Shown here: piece after piece, positions 63,097 through 64,000 of the stretch
Numbering within the stretch: position 1 is the stretch's first letter
Layout of the letters: each line of letters opens with the position of its first letter
Origin: Setophaga petechia
Lineage: Eukaryota > Chordata > Aves > Passeriformes > Parulidae
NCBI GenBank assembly: GCA_024362935.1
Contig: JANCRA010000033.1
Location: 8,963,714 to 9,027,713 of the forward strand
DNA length: 64,000 nt
Reading direction: 5' to 3'
The notes under the pieces: model-generated
The model's database searches: none
Told to the model about the DNA's origin: nothing
The model's input: only the letters and a program-made list of their open reading frames with translations
Program-made: the position numbers and the translations under genes

Positions 63097-63578
63097 GTAA
63101 GTTACCTTTCAGGATGACAAGTGGGATGTGCTGGGAAGAGCAGAGCAAGTACAAGGTCTGAGGTTATTGACTTCAATGGGGATTTTGCAGCTGTCTTTAG
63201 AGGGGGGAAAATATTGTGGAGAATATTTGGAAGTTACATGACTCTTCAATTAACTGTTAGAGAATTAATCATATCCAGTTTTATGTCCAAAGAAAATTCT
63301 CTTAGCACTCTTCTGTATATTACCTTGTTAGACTTTGTATTTGCTACTTAGAAAGCCTGAAATTCCCAAGCAGGATCTTCTGTGGAATAAGCAGAGCCTT
63401 TCTAAGTTTTGCATTTAGCATGTTCCAAGCTGCCAGCGTGTTTCCCCATAGCAACAGCTTCAATTCCTTTAATATTTTGGGTTAAAAAACCCAACACAGA
63501 AGCCTCTCCTCCTGTCACCGCACCGACTAAAACAGTCATTACCCAGAGCCGATTACGAACTCCTCCTCTTTCCCGCAG
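63097..63578 (+). other. KCNG1: KCNG1 phase-0 intron between S1 and S2
   Basis: A 482-bp intron from donor GTAAGT (63097) to acceptor TTTCCCGCAG (ends 63578). Reading on past the donor reaches a stop at 63115-63117, so intron retention would truncate the protein after S1. It lies at the S1-S2 loop junction, after the residues REEEEK, where KCNG family genes are split. Nothing else was recognised in it. Confidence 0.93.
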
Positions 63579-64000
63579 GGTGAGTGCTCCCAGATGTGCT
63601 ACAATATTTTCATTGTGGAGTCCGTGTGTGTGGCATGGTTCTCCCTGGAGTTCCTGCTCCGCTTCATCCAGGCCCGGAGCAAGTTCGCGTTCCTGCGGAG
63701 GCCGCTGACGCTGATAGACATAATCGCCATCCTGCCCTACTACATCACCCTGCTGGTGGACACGGGCTCCGAGGGCTCCAAGAAGCCCAGCTCGGGCAAC
63801 ATCTACCTGGACAAGGTGGGGCTGGTGCTGCGGATCCTGCGGGCGCTGCGCATCCTGTACGTGATGCGGCTGGCGCGGCACTCGCTGGGGCTGCAGACGC
63901 TGGGGCTGACGGCGCGGCGCTGCACGCGCGAGTTCGGGCTGCTGCTGCTGTTCCTGTGCGTGGCCATCGCGCTCTTCGCGCCCCTGCTCTACGTCATCGA
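63579..64000 (+). CDS. KCNG1: KCNG1 (Kv6.1) second coding exon, truncated by window end: S2 to S5
   Basis: Continues from residue 254 (GECSQMCYNIFIVES) to about 393, ending within a codon after LLYVI. S2 is at about 260-282, S3 at about 295-313 (LTLIDIIAILPYYITLLV), S4 at about 331-357 and S5 from about 372. S4 reads LRILRALRILYVMRLARHS. The basic residues are spaced every third position except that Y347 sits where Kv2.1 has an arginine, a reduced charge typical of the silent KvS subunits and shared with KCNG1 as I recall it from mammals. The S3-S4 linker (TGSEGSKKPSSGN) is the least conserved part. The pore loop, selectivity filter, S6 and C-terminus lie to the right of the window. The coding GC content is very high compared with exon 1's 5' end. 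Confidence 0.97.

Overview
This window is vertebrate nuclear DNA, almost certainly from a bird and probably a songbird. Three things point there: CR1-type LINE 3' ends, several solo retroviral LTRs whose layout resembles passerine ERV LTRs, and a compact, minisatellite-rich, C/G-skewed intergenic landscape of the kind found on small avian chromosomes. The LTR family resemblance is from memory and not from a search.

Only one gene can be supported. KCNG1 (Kv6.1, an electrically silent voltage-gated potassium channel subunit) enters at the right edge on the + strand. A 46-nt 5'UTR piece and the first coding exon lie at 62292-63096, a phase-0 intron at 63097-63578, and the second coding exon at 63579-64000, where the window cuts it in S5. 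A CpG island at about 56395-57890 is the best candidate promoter and untranslated first exon. In the human 20q13 order the neighbour on the 5' side of KCNG1 is NFATC2, so the rest of the window is most simply the KCNG1-NFATC2 gene desert (inference from known synteny).

Positions 1-55500 hold no supportable protein-coding gene. They hold about 20 unrelated tandem arrays separated by ordinary unique sequence. The main ones are at 429-1075 (58/69 bp units), 5286-6291 (39/36 bp), 9324-10232, 10520-10779 (36 bp), 16395-17058 (42/44 then 38 bp), 23597-24304 (about 78 bp), 27633-27948 (31 bp), 30061-30640 (30 bp), 32739-33440 (about 51 bp), 39391-39590 (50 bp), 41940-44168 (a 2.2 kb ATGG/ATGATGG microsatellite), 46186-46600 (13 bp), 48847-49592 (26 bp), 50621-51113, and 51869-52079 (13 bp). 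Many long reading frames exist inside these arrays only because the repeat unit lacks stop codons.

Mobile elements are solo LTRs at 20805-21136, 21137-21654, 27949-28338 (with a perfect 6-bp target-site duplication) and 28654-29202, plus two short CR1 3' fragments at 34303-34335 and 60630-60697. No retroviral internal genes, tRNA genes, rRNA or CRISPR arrays were recognised. The most interesting material is the set of arrays that keep all + frames open through a higher-order unit pattern, and the GC-rich region 5' of KCNG1.
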